From Methylomonas albis (GTDB lineage: Bacteria; Pseudomonadota; Gammaproteobacteria; Methylococcales; Methylomonadaceae), in contig NZ_JACXSS010000001.1 of the NCBI RefSeq assembly GCF_014850955.1, forward strand, positions 1,550,001 through 1,614,000: DNA of 64,000 bases. The letters run 5' to 3'. The notes below the pieces were generated by a model that was given only the letters and a program-made list of their open reading frames with translations, was not told the origin of the DNA and ran no database searches. This document shows positions 17,837-26,662 of this stretch, one piece after another. Every line of letters starts with the position of its first letter. The stretch's first letter is position 1. Made by a program: the position numbers and the translations under genes.

Positions 17837-18345
17837 TGGCGGAAAAAGATGACGATAGTTTGATCGGTTACGATCCTTTGGCCTGGATGCATGGCTCCGA
17901 TTTCAATCATGACGCACAAAAACTCGAAGTTGAAAAATTGGAATCAGATAGCTCAACAGAATTTGTCAGCTCGATAGACGAAGTCCTAAATCCAGAAATT
18001 GACCAGGCTCAAACGCCGGCCATTGTCTCTGAGTCATCCACGTCCGAAAGCGAGAGAGCGCTTTTGGTGTTGGAGCCGGTGCTGAATATCCAGAATGTCG
18101 CGGCTCTGCACCAAAGCCTGATGCAGATGCTCAGTAATTTTGATGCTATTGATATCGATGCCTCTACCGTGACAATGATAGATACCGCGACCTTGCAACT
18201 GTTATTGATTTTAAAGCAAACGGCAATTGGCTTAGAGAAATCCATATCGATCGATTTCCCTTCCGATAAGTTTATTGCCGCGGCAGAGCTGTTGGGAATT
18301 GCCGAAATGTTGGAAGTCGATCAAGCTGCATCCGGCTTCTTTTAA
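17836..18345 (+). CDS. STAS-domain protein with acidic N-terminal extension
   Basis: This 169-residue protein has a C-terminal STAS domain (residues about 75-165: ALLVLEPVLNIQNVAALHQSL, then FDAIDIDASTVTMIDTATLQLLLIL). The Asp-Thr pair at the usual Asp-Ser phosphorylation position (MIDTATLQ) is close to the anti-anti-sigma consensus. The N-terminal 70 residues are acidic and open with DDDSLIGYDPLAWMHG, a conserved-looking peptide that could be a docking motif. The start overlaps the parA stop, so the two are translationally coupled and may act together. No kinase or PP2C partner is seen nearby. The biochemical function is unknown. Confidence 0.75.
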   Translation: MAEKDDDSLIGYDPLAWMHGSDFNHDAQKLEVEKLESDSSTEFVSSIDEVLNPEIDQAQTPAIVSESSTSESERALLVLEPVLNIQNVAALHQSLMQMLSNFDAIDIDASTVTMIDTATLQLLLILKQTAIGLEKSISIDFPSDKFIAAAELLGIAEMLEVDQAASGFF

Positions 18346-18367
18346 TGGGGCGACAACCCAAAACACA

Positions 18368-19204
18368 ATGAAAGAAAAAGCGCGCGAGTTTGAATATACC
18401 CAAGCGGATTTTGACGTTCTAAGAAAAATATCCAACCAACATTCCGGGATCTTGGTACCGGACGATAAATTCGATATGTTTTATTCGAGATTGTCGAAAC
18501 GGGTCCGTATGTTGGGGCTCACCAGTTTCAAACAGTATTGTCACTATTTGAAAAATAATCCGGATAGTGAATTTACCGAATTTATTAATGCCGTTACCAC
18601 TAACCTTACTTCGTTTTTTCGCGAAAACCATCATTTTGAATATTTAAGTAAGACAGTTGTGCCGGGATTGCTTAAAAAAAACGCCGCCCATAAAAAAATT
18701 AAAGTTTGGTCTGCGGGCTGCTCAACGGGAGAAGAGCCTTATTCTTTGGCTATGACCTTGAAGGAAAGCGTCCCGGCTGATTGGACTATAAGTATTCTTG
18801 CTACGGATCTTGATACCAATGTTTTGGCCTCTGCCGCGGCAGGCGTTTATCCGGCTGATCGCGTAACAGGAATAACCGAGCAACGTCTCAAAGACTGGTT
18901 TCAAAAAGGTACGGGCGGGCAAGCGAACAAGGTACGAGTTAAGCCTGATTTGAAAGAGTTAATAGAGTTTAAACAACTGAATTTGATGCAGGAATGGCCG
19001 TTAAAGGGGTATTTTGATTTTATTTTTTGTCGCAATGTCTTGATCTATTTTGATCGGGAAACCAAGGTAATGTTAGCGAATCGGTACTGTGGTTTATTGG
19101 AGGAGGGTTCGTATTTGTTTATCGGGCATTCCGAATCTTTGCACCAGCTTGATACCGGATTCAGTTTGATAGGTAACACCATCTATAGGAAGTCGACTAA
19201 GTGA
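18368..19204 (+). CDS. cheR: Chemoreceptor glutamate methyltransferase CheR
   Basis: This 278-residue enzyme methylates receptor glutamates with S-adenosylmethionine for adaptation. The N-terminal all-helical domain (DVLRKISNQHSGILVPDDK) precedes the Rossmann fold with the SAM motif VWSAGCSTGEEPYSLAM near residue 117, ILATDLDTNVL and FDFIFCRNVLIYFD near 218. ATG 18368 was used because the longer ORF overlaps the STAS gene. The stop overlaps the cheD GTG. Its likely tether is the EWQDF tail of the operon receptor. Confidence 0.95.
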   Translation: MKEKAREFEYTQADFDVLRKISNQHSGILVPDDKFDMFYSRLSKRVRMLGLTSFKQYCHYLKNNPDSEFTEFINAVTTNLTSFFRENHHFEYLSKTVVPGLLKKNAAHKKIKVWSAGCSTGEEPYSLAMTLKESVPADWTISILATDLDTNVLASAAAGVYPADRVTGITEQRLKDWFQKGTGGQANKVRVKPDLKELIEFKQLNLMQEWPLKGYFDFIFCRNVLIYFDRETKVMLANRYCGLLEEGSYLFIGHSESLHQLDTGFSLIGNTIYRKSTK

Positions 19205-19839
19205 GTTATATACGGGATGTCGAAAAAGCGCATATTCCCGGCTTTGAAAATGTCAACCGTTATTGGGATCAAGAAAATCAGATTGTGGCGGCAAAATTGA
19301 TGCCCGGCGATTACTACGTCACCAAACAGGATGAAATGATTACCACCGTGCTGGGTTCCTGTGTGGCTGCATGTATACGGGATGTGGTTGCCGGCGTGGG
19401 CGGCATGAACCATTTTATGTTGCCGGAGACCAGTAAAAGCCGGTTGACCGACTGGGATGAAGGCGTGGTTGGCAACGCCTTGCGTTATGGCAATTACGCG
19501 ATGGAGCATTTGATTAACTCTATTTTGCAAAATGGTGGGAAGCGTAAAAACTTGGAAGTAAAGTTGTTTGGCGGCGGCAAAATTGTTGCTACCTTGGGTG
19601 ACGTTGGGGCCAGAAACATTCAATTTGTTTTGGATTATGTGGATGCCGAGGCATTGAATCTGGTTTCACAGGATTTGGGCGATATTTATCCGCGTAAGGT
19701 GAATTTCTTTCCGCAAACCGGACGGGTCAGAATGAAAAAAATTAAAGACCTGCATAATCAAACTATCTTCATACGCGAGAAACAATACAGTTCGAGTATC
19801 AAGGATGCACCGGTTGAAGGTAGCATAGAGCTATTTTAG
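19201..19839 (+). CDS. cheD: Chemoreceptor glutamine deamidase CheD
   Basis: This 212-residue CheD starts at GTG 19201, overlapping the cheR stop. The catalytic pair is visible: Cys in TVLGSCVAACIRD near residue 60 and His in GGMNHFMLPE near 78. The conserved VKLFGGGKIV and FPQTGRVRMKKI segments follow. It deamidates receptor glutamines and can regulate CheC-type phosphatases in other bacteria. The C-terminal tail ends VEGSIELF, nearly the same as the tails of the MCP-like protein at 20915 (GDVDLF) and the small protein at 25374 (DEIELF). Confidence 0.94.
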   Translation: MSYIRDVEKAHIPGFENVNRYWDQENQIVAAKLMPGDYYVTKQDEMITTVLGSCVAACIRDVVAGVGGMNHFMLPETSKSRLTDWDEGVVGNALRYGNYAMEHLINSILQNGGKRKNLEVKLFGGGKIVATLGDVGARNIQFVLDYVDAEALNLVSQDLGDIYPRKVNFFPQTGRVRMKKIKDLHNQTIFIREKQYSSSIKDAPVEGSIELF

Positions 19840-19848
19840 GAAGCCAGG

Positions 19849-20910
19849 ATGACAAAGATTAAGCTATTAATAGTTGACGACTCGGCATTGATTCGGCAAA
19901 TGCTAACCCAGATTTTCAATGAGGCGGGTGATATTGAAGTCGTCGGCACGGCAAGTGATCCGATTATTGCCCGGGAAAAAATTAAGGCATTGAACCCGGA
20001 TGTTTTGACGCTTGATGTAGAAATGCCGCGAATGGACGGGCTTACTTTTTTAAGAAATCTGATGCGACTACGGCCTATGCCGGTGGTCATGATTTCGACC
20101 TTGACCGAGAAAGGCGCTGAGGTGACGCTGGACGCATTGGCCCTAGGAGCCGTTGATTTTGTGGCCAAGCCAAAGGTCGATGTATCCCAAGGCTTGCGAG
20201 CCTATGCCGATGAGATTGTCGGCAAAATCAGAATGGCCGCGCAGGCTAAAGTTAAAGCATTGGAAACCAATAGAGCTAATGTCTCAGCTGTGAGCTCGGT
20301 GAATGAGACTGCGAATATTGGAATGAAAAGACATTTCAAAACAACTCATAAAATTGTGGCGTTGGGTTCGTCAACAGGGGGCACGGAGGCTGTTAAGCAA
20401 GTGATAAAAAATCTGCCCAGAACGGCTCCCGCTATTGTGATTTCACAACATTTGCCGCTTGCCTTCAGTGCGTCGTTTGCCAAACATGTGGACGAGGCGT
20501 CCGAGATGACTGCTTGTGTGGCGAGCGACGGACAACTGATATTGCCCGGACATATCTATATAGCGCCCGGTGATCAACACCTAATAGTAGTGAGGGATGG
20601 CGCACGCTATGCTTGTCGCCTTAACGATGGTCCACCTGTAAACCGGCATAAACCTTCCGTGGATGTAATGTTCCGATCAGTTGCCGAGAATGTCGGTAGC
20701 AATGCGATCGGCGTGATGCTGACCGGGATGGGGGCGGATGGTGCAAAAGCTATGCTGGAGATGCGTGAAGCCGGGGCAACTAACATAGTGCAGGATGAAG
20801 CCTCCAGTATAGTCTGGGGGATGCCTGGCGAAGCCTACAAGTTGGGGGCCGCGCATCATGTGTTATCCTTGGAGAAGATAGCTGAAAAAATCCTGGCCCT
20901 GGTAGATTGA
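19849..20910 (+). CDS. cheB: Chemotaxis response regulator and protein-glutamate methylesterase CheB
   Basis: This 353-residue protein has an N-terminal receiver (acidic pair D10-D11, phospho-acceptor D56 in [12 protein letters not shown], Lys in VDFVAKPK) joined by a linker to the methylesterase domain. The Ser-His-Asp triad is visible in [21 protein letters not shown] and [10 protein letters not shown]. Phosphorylation by CheA activates demethylation and deamidation of receptors. It is spaced 9 bp after cheD. Confidence 0.96.
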   Translation: MTKIKLLIVDDSALIRQMLTQIFNEAGDIEVVGTASDPIIAREKIKALNPDVLTLDVEMPRMDGLTFLRNLMRLRPMPVVMISTLTEKGAEVTLDALALGAVDFVAKPKVDVSQGLRAYADEIVGKIRMAAQAKVKALETNRANVSAVSSVNETANIGMKRHFKTTHKIVALGSSTGGTEAVKQVIKNLPRTAPAIVISQHLPLAFSASFAKHVDEASEMTACVASDGQLILPGHIYIAPGDQHLIVVRDGARYACRLNDGPPVNRHKPSVDVMFRSVAENVGSNAIGVMLTGMGADGAKAMLEMREAGATNIVQDEASSIVWGMPGEAYKLGAAHHVLSLEKIAEKILALVD

Positions 20911-20914
20911 ATTT

Positions 20915-22117
20915 ATGCTGCAGTTCCTCAAAAACAACGCGCTACTTGTGTCGTTAACACTGGTCGTTTTGTTCTTGCCGTTGTTTTTCCCCATTACGTT
21001 GGTTTATTGGTTAACGACGCCAGTTTTGATCATATTGTGGATGGTTAAAACATTTCGTGCGCAACGGGCGGGAGTATCGGCTTCGGCAAATAGTAGCGAG
21101 CAAAGCGAAGCCGAACTAGCGGGCGCGATTGATGCTTATTTGTTGCATCTGCATGATTGTATTGATCAGGAAGCATCTTACTTTCGCGCAGAGTTAGAGC
21201 AGCTGAAATCCATGCTCGCGGATGCGGTCAATACGATGTCCAATAGTTTCAATAGTTTAGTTGGTTTGACATCCGGACAGTCGTCGATAGTCTGCTCATT
21301 GGTGACTGACTTGGAAGGAAGCACAGACAAGGGGCGCGGCAGTCTTAATTTCTCTAGCTTTGCGCAGGAAACCGATGATGTGCTGCAGTTTTTCATCGAC
21401 CATATTTTGCAAATCAGTAAGCAAAGCATGGAAATGGTTGGTGTGATTAACGATGTGGGTGGGCATATGGCTCATGTTGAAAAATTGTTGGGCGATGTGC
21501 AAAGGATTGCCGATCAGACCAATTTGTTGGCACTGAACGCTGCTATAGAAGCGGCCAGAGCGGGTGAGGCCGGTCGAGGCTTCGCTGTGGTTGCGGGAGA
21601 AGTACGGAATTTGTCGAAAAACTCCGATAAGTTTAGCGAAGAAATCAAGCTAGTGGTAAAAGCCTCCAAGGATAATATTCGAAATGCGCAGGCTATGATT
21701 GAAAGCATGGCCTCCAAAGATATGAATGTGGCGATTAGCTCTAAGGCCAGTATCAACAAGATGATGGCTGATATTGCTGTCATTAATGCCAATATCACCA
21801 GCAATGTTGGCGAGATCTCACAATTGACTAACAAAATTGAGGCCAGTGTGGGCAACGCAGTGAGAGGTTTGCAATTTGAGGATATGGCCCGGCAATTGAT
21901 TGAATATTTGCAATTCAATTTACAGCATTTTGATTCGCTCTCCGACGAGGTAAGTATAGGTTTGGGTGCGTTTAAAACGGGGAGCGACTCAAGTTGGCGT
22001 GACCAATTGTTGCAAGGTACTAATCGCTTGAAAATCATGAAGCAGCAGTGGCAAGTCAGAAAATCGAATATTGTTTCCCAGTCTTCCATGGATGAAGGTG
22101 ATGTGGATCTGTTTTAG
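20915..22117 (+). CDS. Short MCP-like protein with a CheZ-like DxxxQ helix
   Basis: This 400-residue protein has two N-terminal membrane helices (about residues 8-45) and no periplasmic sensor. A shortened receptor-type hairpin has the tip [34 protein letters not shown] (about 201-234). The C-terminal helical region contains [15 protein letters not shown] (319-333), where D323 and Q327 match the F-x-D-x-x-x-Q phosphatase helix of CheZ (E. coli D143 and Q147). The last residues are EGDVDLF, acidic with a terminal Phe like the CheY-binding tail of CheZ. Family annotation is methyl-accepting chemotaxis protein. A CheY-phosphatase role is my inference. It starts 4 bp after cheB and is followed by a STAS gene. 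Confidence 0.85.
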   Translation: MLQFLKNNALLVSLTLVVLFLPLFFPITLVYWLTTPVLIILWMVKTFRAQRAGVSASANSSEQSEAELAGAIDAYLLHLHDCIDQEASYFRAELEQLKSMLADAVNTMSNSFNSLVGLTSGQSSIVCSLVTDLEGSTDKGRGSLNFSSFAQETDDVLQFFIDHILQISKQSMEMVGVINDVGGHMAHVEKLLGDVQRIADQTNLLALNAAIEAARAGEAGRGFAVVAGEVRNLSKNSDKFSEEIKLVVKASKDNIRNAQAMIESMASKDMNVAISSKASINKMMADIAVINANITSNVGEISQLTNKIEASVGNAVRGLQFEDMARQLIEYLQFNLQHFDSLSDEVSIGLGAFKTGSDSSWRDQLLQGTNRLKIMKQQWQVRKSNIVSQSSMDEGDVDLF

Positions 22118-22160
22118 TAAAGGCCAGGGGGTAACATGATAAGTTTTGAGGATAACAGGC

Positions 22161-22460
22161 ATGGGAATTGAGGCAAAAGTGGATGCTGGGGTGCTGTCCA
22201 TTAGAATAAACGGTCGGTTCGACTTTGGTGTACACAATGAATTTCGCGAAGCGACTAAGTTTGTCGACAGTGGCATAAAACTGGTAGAAGTCGATTTGAA
22301 CGGTACAGACTATTTAGATAGCTCCGCCTTAGGCATGTTATTGGTGCTGCGAGACAAAGTGGCTGGCGATAAGTCGGCAATACGGATTAAAAATTCGCGT
22401 ACCGAAGTGAAAAAAATTCTGGAAATCGCTAATTTCGATAAATTGTTTACACTGTCCTGA
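22161..22460 (+). CDS. STAS-domain anti-sigma factor antagonist-like protein
   Basis: This 99-residue single STAS domain has the phosphorylatable Ser in TDYLDSSALGMLLVLRD, as in SpoIIAA-type antagonists. ATG 22161 is preferred to an upstream TTG because GAGG lies 9 bp before it and the protein then starts at the domain boundary. It is the last gene of the chemosensory operon. Its kinase (SpoIIAB/RsbW type) and PP2C phosphatase are not in the window, so the partner is unknown. It differs from the operon's other STAS gene in lacking an extension. Confidence 0.85.
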   Translation: MGIEAKVDAGVLSIRINGRFDFGVHNEFREATKFVDSGIKLVEVDLNGTDYLDSSALGMLLVLRDKVAGDKSAIRIKNSRTEVKKILEIANFDKLFTLS

Positions 22461-22534
22461 GCAATCCCGCTTTTTTTTAATTTATCTAATGGCGCAATTG
22501 AACCAGCCTCGTGTCATGTTGCCGCCAAAACTCT

Positions 22535-23632
22535 ATGAATCAACAGACTGATTTTTCCGGTTCCGATTTCATTCGGAATTTTTTCCAGCGATTTCTGCCC
22601 AATTCCCAAGTGGTTTCCCTTGCCATCGTCTTGCTGGGTGGCTTTTTACTGATATATGGTTTGCTGGACTTGTTGATGCCGGTTTTTGTGGCGATTGTGT
22701 TGGCTTACTTACTGGAAGGGCTGGTGGTTAAAGCCGAACAACGCCAAATGGGCCGCTTGATTTCGGTGCATCTGGTGTTCTTTGCGTTTATGGCAGTGCT
22801 GGGTTTTGTGTTGTTTGTGTTGGTGCCCATGGTGTCCGAGCAAACAGTGCAACTCGTTCAGCATATTCCCGAGATTGTTTCCCGCGCCCAATTGGAAATC
22901 ATGCGTTTTCCTGAGCGTCACCCCGAGTTGATCTCAGACGCTCGCGTCCGCGAGATCATGTACTCCATCCAGAAAGATTTGCTTAAGTACGGGCAGGATC
23001 TGATTTCCGGTTCTGCTCAATCGTTCGTGGGATTGGTTGCAGTGATCGTCTATTTGTTTCTGGTCCCGCTGATGGTATTTTTTTTCCTGAAAGACAAACA
23101 GGTACTGTTAGGTTGGTTTGTGCAGTTTTTGCCGAAGGACACCAGTCTTAGTTTGCGAGTATGGCATGAAGTTGACCGACAAATAGCCAATTATGTCAGA
23201 GGTAAATTTCTTGAGGTATTTATCCTTTGGGCCATCAGTTTTACAGTTTTTTGGTGGCTCGGTTTGAATTACGCGATGCTGCTCGCCGTGTTGATGGGCT
23301 TGTCCGTTGTCATTCCTTATGTTGGCGCAACGCTGGTGACATTCCCGGTTTTGGCTGTGGCCTACGTGCAATGGGGCGTCGGTGGCGGGGATCAGTTTAT
23401 GTACGTTTTTATAGCCTATTCGGTTATCCAGGCTTTGGATGGGGTGATTCTTGTGCCGCTATTGTTTTCGGAAGCGGTGAATTTGCACCCGATAGCCATT
23501 ATCGTGGCTATCCTGTTTTTTGGCGGCCTGTGGGGTTTTTGGGGGGTGTTTTTTGCGATACCTCTGGCCACGCTGGTTAAAGCGGTATTAACTGCGTGGC
23601 CGAAGTTGGATATTGAACGAATATCAGCTTGA
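22535..23632 (+). CDS. AI-2E/PerM-family membrane transporter
   Basis: This 365-residue polytopic membrane protein belongs to the AI-2E transporter (UPF0118/PerM) family. Hydrophobic segments cluster near residues 30-70, then after a soluble helical region (VQLVQHIPEIVSRAQLEIMRFPERHP) there are five or six more. Family motifs are YLFLVPLMVFFFLKD, WHEVDRQIANYVRGKFLE and VIPYVGATLVTFPVL. The substrate is not predictable from sequence. Members include Na+/H+ antiporters and general permeases. Start is uncertain: GTG 22511 would add eight residues and neither has a clear ribosome binding site. It is convergent with phoH, stops 5 bp apart. Confidence 0.85.
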   Translation: MNQQTDFSGSDFIRNFFQRFLPNSQVVSLAIVLLGGFLLIYGLLDLLMPVFVAIVLAYLLEGLVVKAEQRQMGRLISVHLVFFAFMAVLGFVLFVLVPMVSEQTVQLVQHIPEIVSRAQLEIMRFPERHPELISDARVREIMYSIQKDLLKYGQDLISGSAQSFVGLVAVIVYLFLVPLMVFFFLKDKQVLLGWFVQFLPKDTSLSLRVWHEVDRQIANYVRGKFLEVFILWAISFTVFWWLGLNYAMLLAVLMGLSVVIPYVGATLVTFPVLAVAYVQWGVGGGDQFMYVFIAYSVIQALDGVILVPLLFSEAVNLHPIAIIVAILFFGGLWGFWGVFFAIPLATLVKAVLTAWPKLDIERISA

Positions 23633-23637
23633 GCGGG

Positions 23638-25050
23638 TTATAAGTTGTCGGAGGCAAAATCCGCCAAGCGCGAACGTTCACCACGGCGCAGGGTAATATG
23701 CGCGCTATTTGGCCAAGACTTGAAACGATCAACCACATAGGTCAAACCGGAGCTAGTGGCGGTTAGATACGGAGTATCGATTTGTGCCAAGTTGCCGATA
23801 CAGATGATTTTTGTGCCCGGTCCCGCACGGGTAATTAAAGTCTTCATCTGTTTTGGCGTCAGATTCTGGGCTTCGTCGATAATCAAATAACGGTTTAGAA
23901 AAGTCCGTCCACGCATAAAGTTCAGTGAACGAATTTTTACCCGATTCATCATCATGTTTTGCGAAGCGCCTTGCTCCCATTCGGTAGTCCCTGAGCGGCT
24001 GCCTAACAATTCCAGGTTGTCCATCAATGCCCCCATCCACGGCGCCATTTTTTCTTCTTCTGTGCCAGGTAAAAAACCAATGTCTTCGCCAACCGGCATG
24101 GTCTCCCGTGTCATGATGATTTCCAGATAGAGTTTGCTTTCCAGTGTTAATGACAGGCCGGCGGCCAGTGCCAACAGGGTTTTGCCGGTGCCAGCCGAGC
24201 CTATCAGCGTGACAAAATCCACGTTTGGATCGAGCAGGGCATTCAAGGCAAAGTTTTGCTCGCGGTTTTTTGCGGAAATACCCCAGATACTGTTGTGCTT
24301 GGTGCGGTAATCACGAGCCAATTGCAGTACCGCCGTTTCACCTACTCGGCTTTTTACAATGGCTTCGAAATTGTCGTCACCTTCCATATACAAATATTGG
24401 TTCGGATACCATTCCGCCACCAAAGGGCCGTTGACTCTGTAATAGGTATTGTTGTTTTCCTGCCAGGACTCCATCTTGCCGCCGTGCTCTTCCCAAAAGT
24501 CGCTGTCCAGCGCCATCGTGCCGTTGTAGAGCAGGTCTATGTCTTCAATGGTTTGATCGTTATGGTAATCCTCGGCACTGATTTGCAGCGCCGCCGCTTT
24601 AATGCGCATATTGATGTCTTTGGAGACCAGGATTACGTTCACATCCGGGTATTCCTTGCCCAAGGCCAGCACTATGCTCAGGATGGAATTATCGGCAATT
24701 TGTCCGGGCAGGTCTGCGGGCAATAGATGCGACAGCTGTCGGGTTTGAAAATACAGACGGCCGTCGAATTCGCGTTCACCATTCGGTGCATGCTCGATGC
24801 GGGAAAGCGGCAAGCCGGCATTGATGGTTTGCTGATCGGCATCGCGGATTAATTCGTCAAGGAAACGGCTGACTTGGCGGACGTTACGCGATACATCGGA
24901 TAGGCCTTTTTTGGCGTGGTCTAGCTCTTCCAGTACGACCATCGGAATGAAAACATTGTGCTCTTGAAAGCGAAAGATGGACGTTGGGTCGTGCATCAAT
25001 ACGTTGGTGTCCAACACGAACAATTTTTTGCCGGCGGATTGAATGTTCAT
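23638..25050 (-). CDS. PhoH-family ATPase with N-terminal PIN domain (PhoH2 type)
   Basis: This 470-residue protein has a PIN ribonuclease domain (LFVLDTNVLMHDP, VVLEELDHAKKG, ISKDINMRIKA-like acidic residues) followed by a PhoH ATPase domain with Walker A GSAGTGKTLLALAAG and Walker B YLIIDEAQNLTPKQM. PhoH2-type proteins are RNA helicase-nucleases. ATG 25050 was chosen because AAGGAA lies just upstream and the PIN domain starts within ten residues. The longer ORF start at 25086 has no such signal. It is monocistronic, facing the PerM-like gene. Confidence 0.92.
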   Translation of the reverse strand: MNIQSAGKKLFVLDTNVLMHDPTSIFRFQEHNVFIPMVVLEELDHAKKGLSDVSRNVRQVSRFLDELIRDADQQTINAGLPLSRIEHAPNGEREFDGRLYFQTRQLSHLLPADLPGQIADNSILSIVLALGKEYPDVNVILVSKDINMRIKAAALQISAEDYHNDQTIEDIDLLYNGTMALDSDFWEEHGGKMESWQENNNTYYRVNGPLVAEWYPNQYLYMEGDDNFEAIVKSRVGETAVLQLARDYRTKHNSIWGISAKNREQNFALNALLDPNVDFVTLIGSAGTGKTLLALAAGLSLTLESKLYLEIIMTRETMPVGEDIGFLPGTEEEKMAPWMGALMDNLELLGSRSGTTEWEQGASQNMMMNRVKIRSLNFMRGRTFLNRYLIIDEAQNLTPKQMKTLITRAGPGTKIICIGNLAQIDTPYLTATSSGLTYVVDRFKSWPNSAHITLRRGERSRLADFASDNL

Positions 25051-25086
25051 ATGTTCCTTAAAACAAGCGTGGAAAGGCGGATTCAA

Positions 25087-25373
25087 CAGAAATCCGGTGT
25101 TGCGCGGATGGTATTTCTACTCTATCTGCAGAGTTAACGTCAACAGAGCTATAGCTTATAGCGTGTCCTGCTTAGTGTTGGTGTTTTCATGCAGAGCAAT
25201 ACGATATTTTCTTCAATTCCGGTATTTTTTAAAAATACTTGCCCAAATAATCGAGTACCCTCCAGGTTCTCTATACTTAACCCGTCGTCATGCGTTTTGT
25301 ATAGTCGGTTACAATAGAACAAATATGTCGCGACAACTTATTTTGTATCGGTATTTTTTTAGGATAGCTATTT
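25087..25373. other. Divergent spacer between the phoH-like gene and the gene at 25374
   Basis: This 287 bp AT-rich spacer contains the promoters of two divergent genes. TAGGA about 8 bp before ATG 25374 is a plausible ribosome binding site. I see no hairpin or repeat strong enough to call, and no clear sigma-70 boxes. Confidence 0.4.
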
Positions 25374-25913
25374 ATGACATTTTCACCATCACATCAGCCC
25401 GACTTGGATTGGAGCCAGATTCGAGAAACCATCAAGCTATTGACTGTGTCGGTCGCACAGGTTGAGGGTAGCATGCGAGCAGGCGACGAATCGGTCAGTG
25501 CCTTGGCCTGCTCGTTTACTGGTATGGTTGACGATATGAAGAATATTCATGAAATATTAAGCGGTTTACAGCAGAGTGGAAGCCGTGATAATGCCTTGCA
25601 GCATTGTGAGGCCGCCCAGCATCGGATTAATTCGGCGATAGTGGCGTTTCAGTTTTATGATCGCTTGCAGCAGTGTTTGCAACACGTGTCCGACAATCTG
25701 AAGGGCTTGTCGACCATCATCGATACGCCGCATAAGTTATATAATCCCGCCGAATGGTATAAGTTTCAGGAAAGCATTCGCAACCATTACACTATGGAGT
25801 CTGAAAAAGTTATGTTTGATGCCATTCATCAAGGCAAGAGTGTCGATGAGGCATTGGCCTTGTTTCAGCAAGCAAATCAACATAGCGATGAAGATGAAAT
25901 CGAACTGTTTTAA
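25374..25913 (+). CDS. Small all-helical protein with CheZ-like DxxxQ motif and acidic LF tail
   Basis: This 179-residue soluble protein is predicted all alpha-helical by its heptad-like pattern. I do not recognise a named family. The central helix SAIVAFQFYDRLQQCLQHV contains F-x-D96-x-x-x-Q100, the spacing of the CheZ active site (D143/Q147 in E. coli), as also seen in the MCP-like protein at 20915. The C-terminus HSDEDEIELF repeats the acidic-[IV]-[DE]-L-F tail of that protein and of CheD. Taken together I infer a CheY-interacting or CheY-dephosphorylating protein. It stands alone, 26 bp before a lipoprotein gene. An alternative is a structural four-helix scaffold protein. Confidence 0.7.
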   Translation: MTFSPSHQPDLDWSQIRETIKLLTVSVAQVEGSMRAGDESVSALACSFTGMVDDMKNIHEILSGLQQSGSRDNALQHCEAAQHRINSAIVAFQFYDRLQQCLQHVSDNLKGLSTIIDTPHKLYNPAEWYKFQESIRNHYTMESEKVMFDAIHQGKSVDEALALFQQANQHSDEDEIELF

Positions 25914-25939
25914 TTTTTACTTGGCTACTTAAATCGTAA

Positions 25940-26662
25940 ATGAATAATAAATCTCTGTTAATTTTGTGCCCTCTGTTACTGATATTAACGGCGTGTGGCA
26001 ACCCTGGCTCGGAACCGCCGGTTGCCGGTAGCGTACCGACCAAAAAAGCCCCAGCCAAAAGAACGGCGGCGAATAAAGCGCCAGCTGCGCCCACCGCAAA
26101 AAAACCGGCATCTACCCCCGATACGGCGACTTATGCGATCGAAGGTGTTAGCAATAATTTTAAAGATGAACCTAATTTGCCGACATTTCGCGCCGAGCCG
26201 TTGATGCCGCCGGCCGATATTCCACCGCCAGCTGCGCCAGCCAGTCCCGCAGCACTTGCGCCAGCGGCCGTGGCAACGACACCTGCACCTGTACCAAAGT
26301 TTGTAATTGAAGACGCACGCATCCCCAGCGGCACACCGCCGGCCGTGGTTGCTCTAATTAGTGAGTCTGATCGCAGTCGCAATGGCGGCGATCTCGATGC
26401 CGCGGTGGTAGTGATGGAGCGGGCCTTGCGTATCGATTCACGTAATCCAACCCTGACTTATAAGTTGGCGCAGCTCAGAATCAAACAAAATAAACCGCAA
26501 TTGGCGGAAGAGTTGGCCGGCAAGGCCGCTTTGCTGGCGGGTGGCGATCTGGATCTAAAACGCAAAAGTTGGTTGCTGATTGCCGAAGCTCGGCAAATGC
26601 AGCAAAATTCTCAAGGTGCCAAAGAAGCTAAAGCCAAGGCGGACAGCTTTTTCGGTCGCTAG
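25940..26662 (+). CDS. Pro/Ala-rich lipoprotein with C-terminal TPR-like repeats
   Basis: This 240-residue protein has a type II signal peptide (MNNKSLLILCPLLLILTAC, lipobox LTAC, Cys19), a Lys/Pro/Ala-rich linker to about residue 120 and a C-terminal region with TPR character (GGDLDAAVVVMERALRIDSRNPTLTYKLAQLRI, then AEELAGKAALLAGG). After lipidation Gly follows Cys, so outer membrane sorting is expected. TPR lipoproteins of this type often act as envelope assembly or peptidoglycan-linked scaffolds. No specific role can be assigned. The stop overlaps the GTG start of the helicase gene. Confidence 0.8.
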   Translation: MNNKSLLILCPLLLILTACGNPGSEPPVAGSVPTKKAPAKRTAANKAPAAPTAKKPASTPDTATYAIEGVSNNFKDEPNLPTFRAEPLMPPADIPPPAAPASPAALAPAAVATTPAPVPKFVIEDARIPSGTPPAVVALISESDRSRNGGDLDAAVVVMERALRIDSRNPTLTYKLAQLRIKQNKPQLAEELAGKAALLAGGDLDLKRKSWLLIAEARQMQQNSQGAKEAKAKADSFFGR

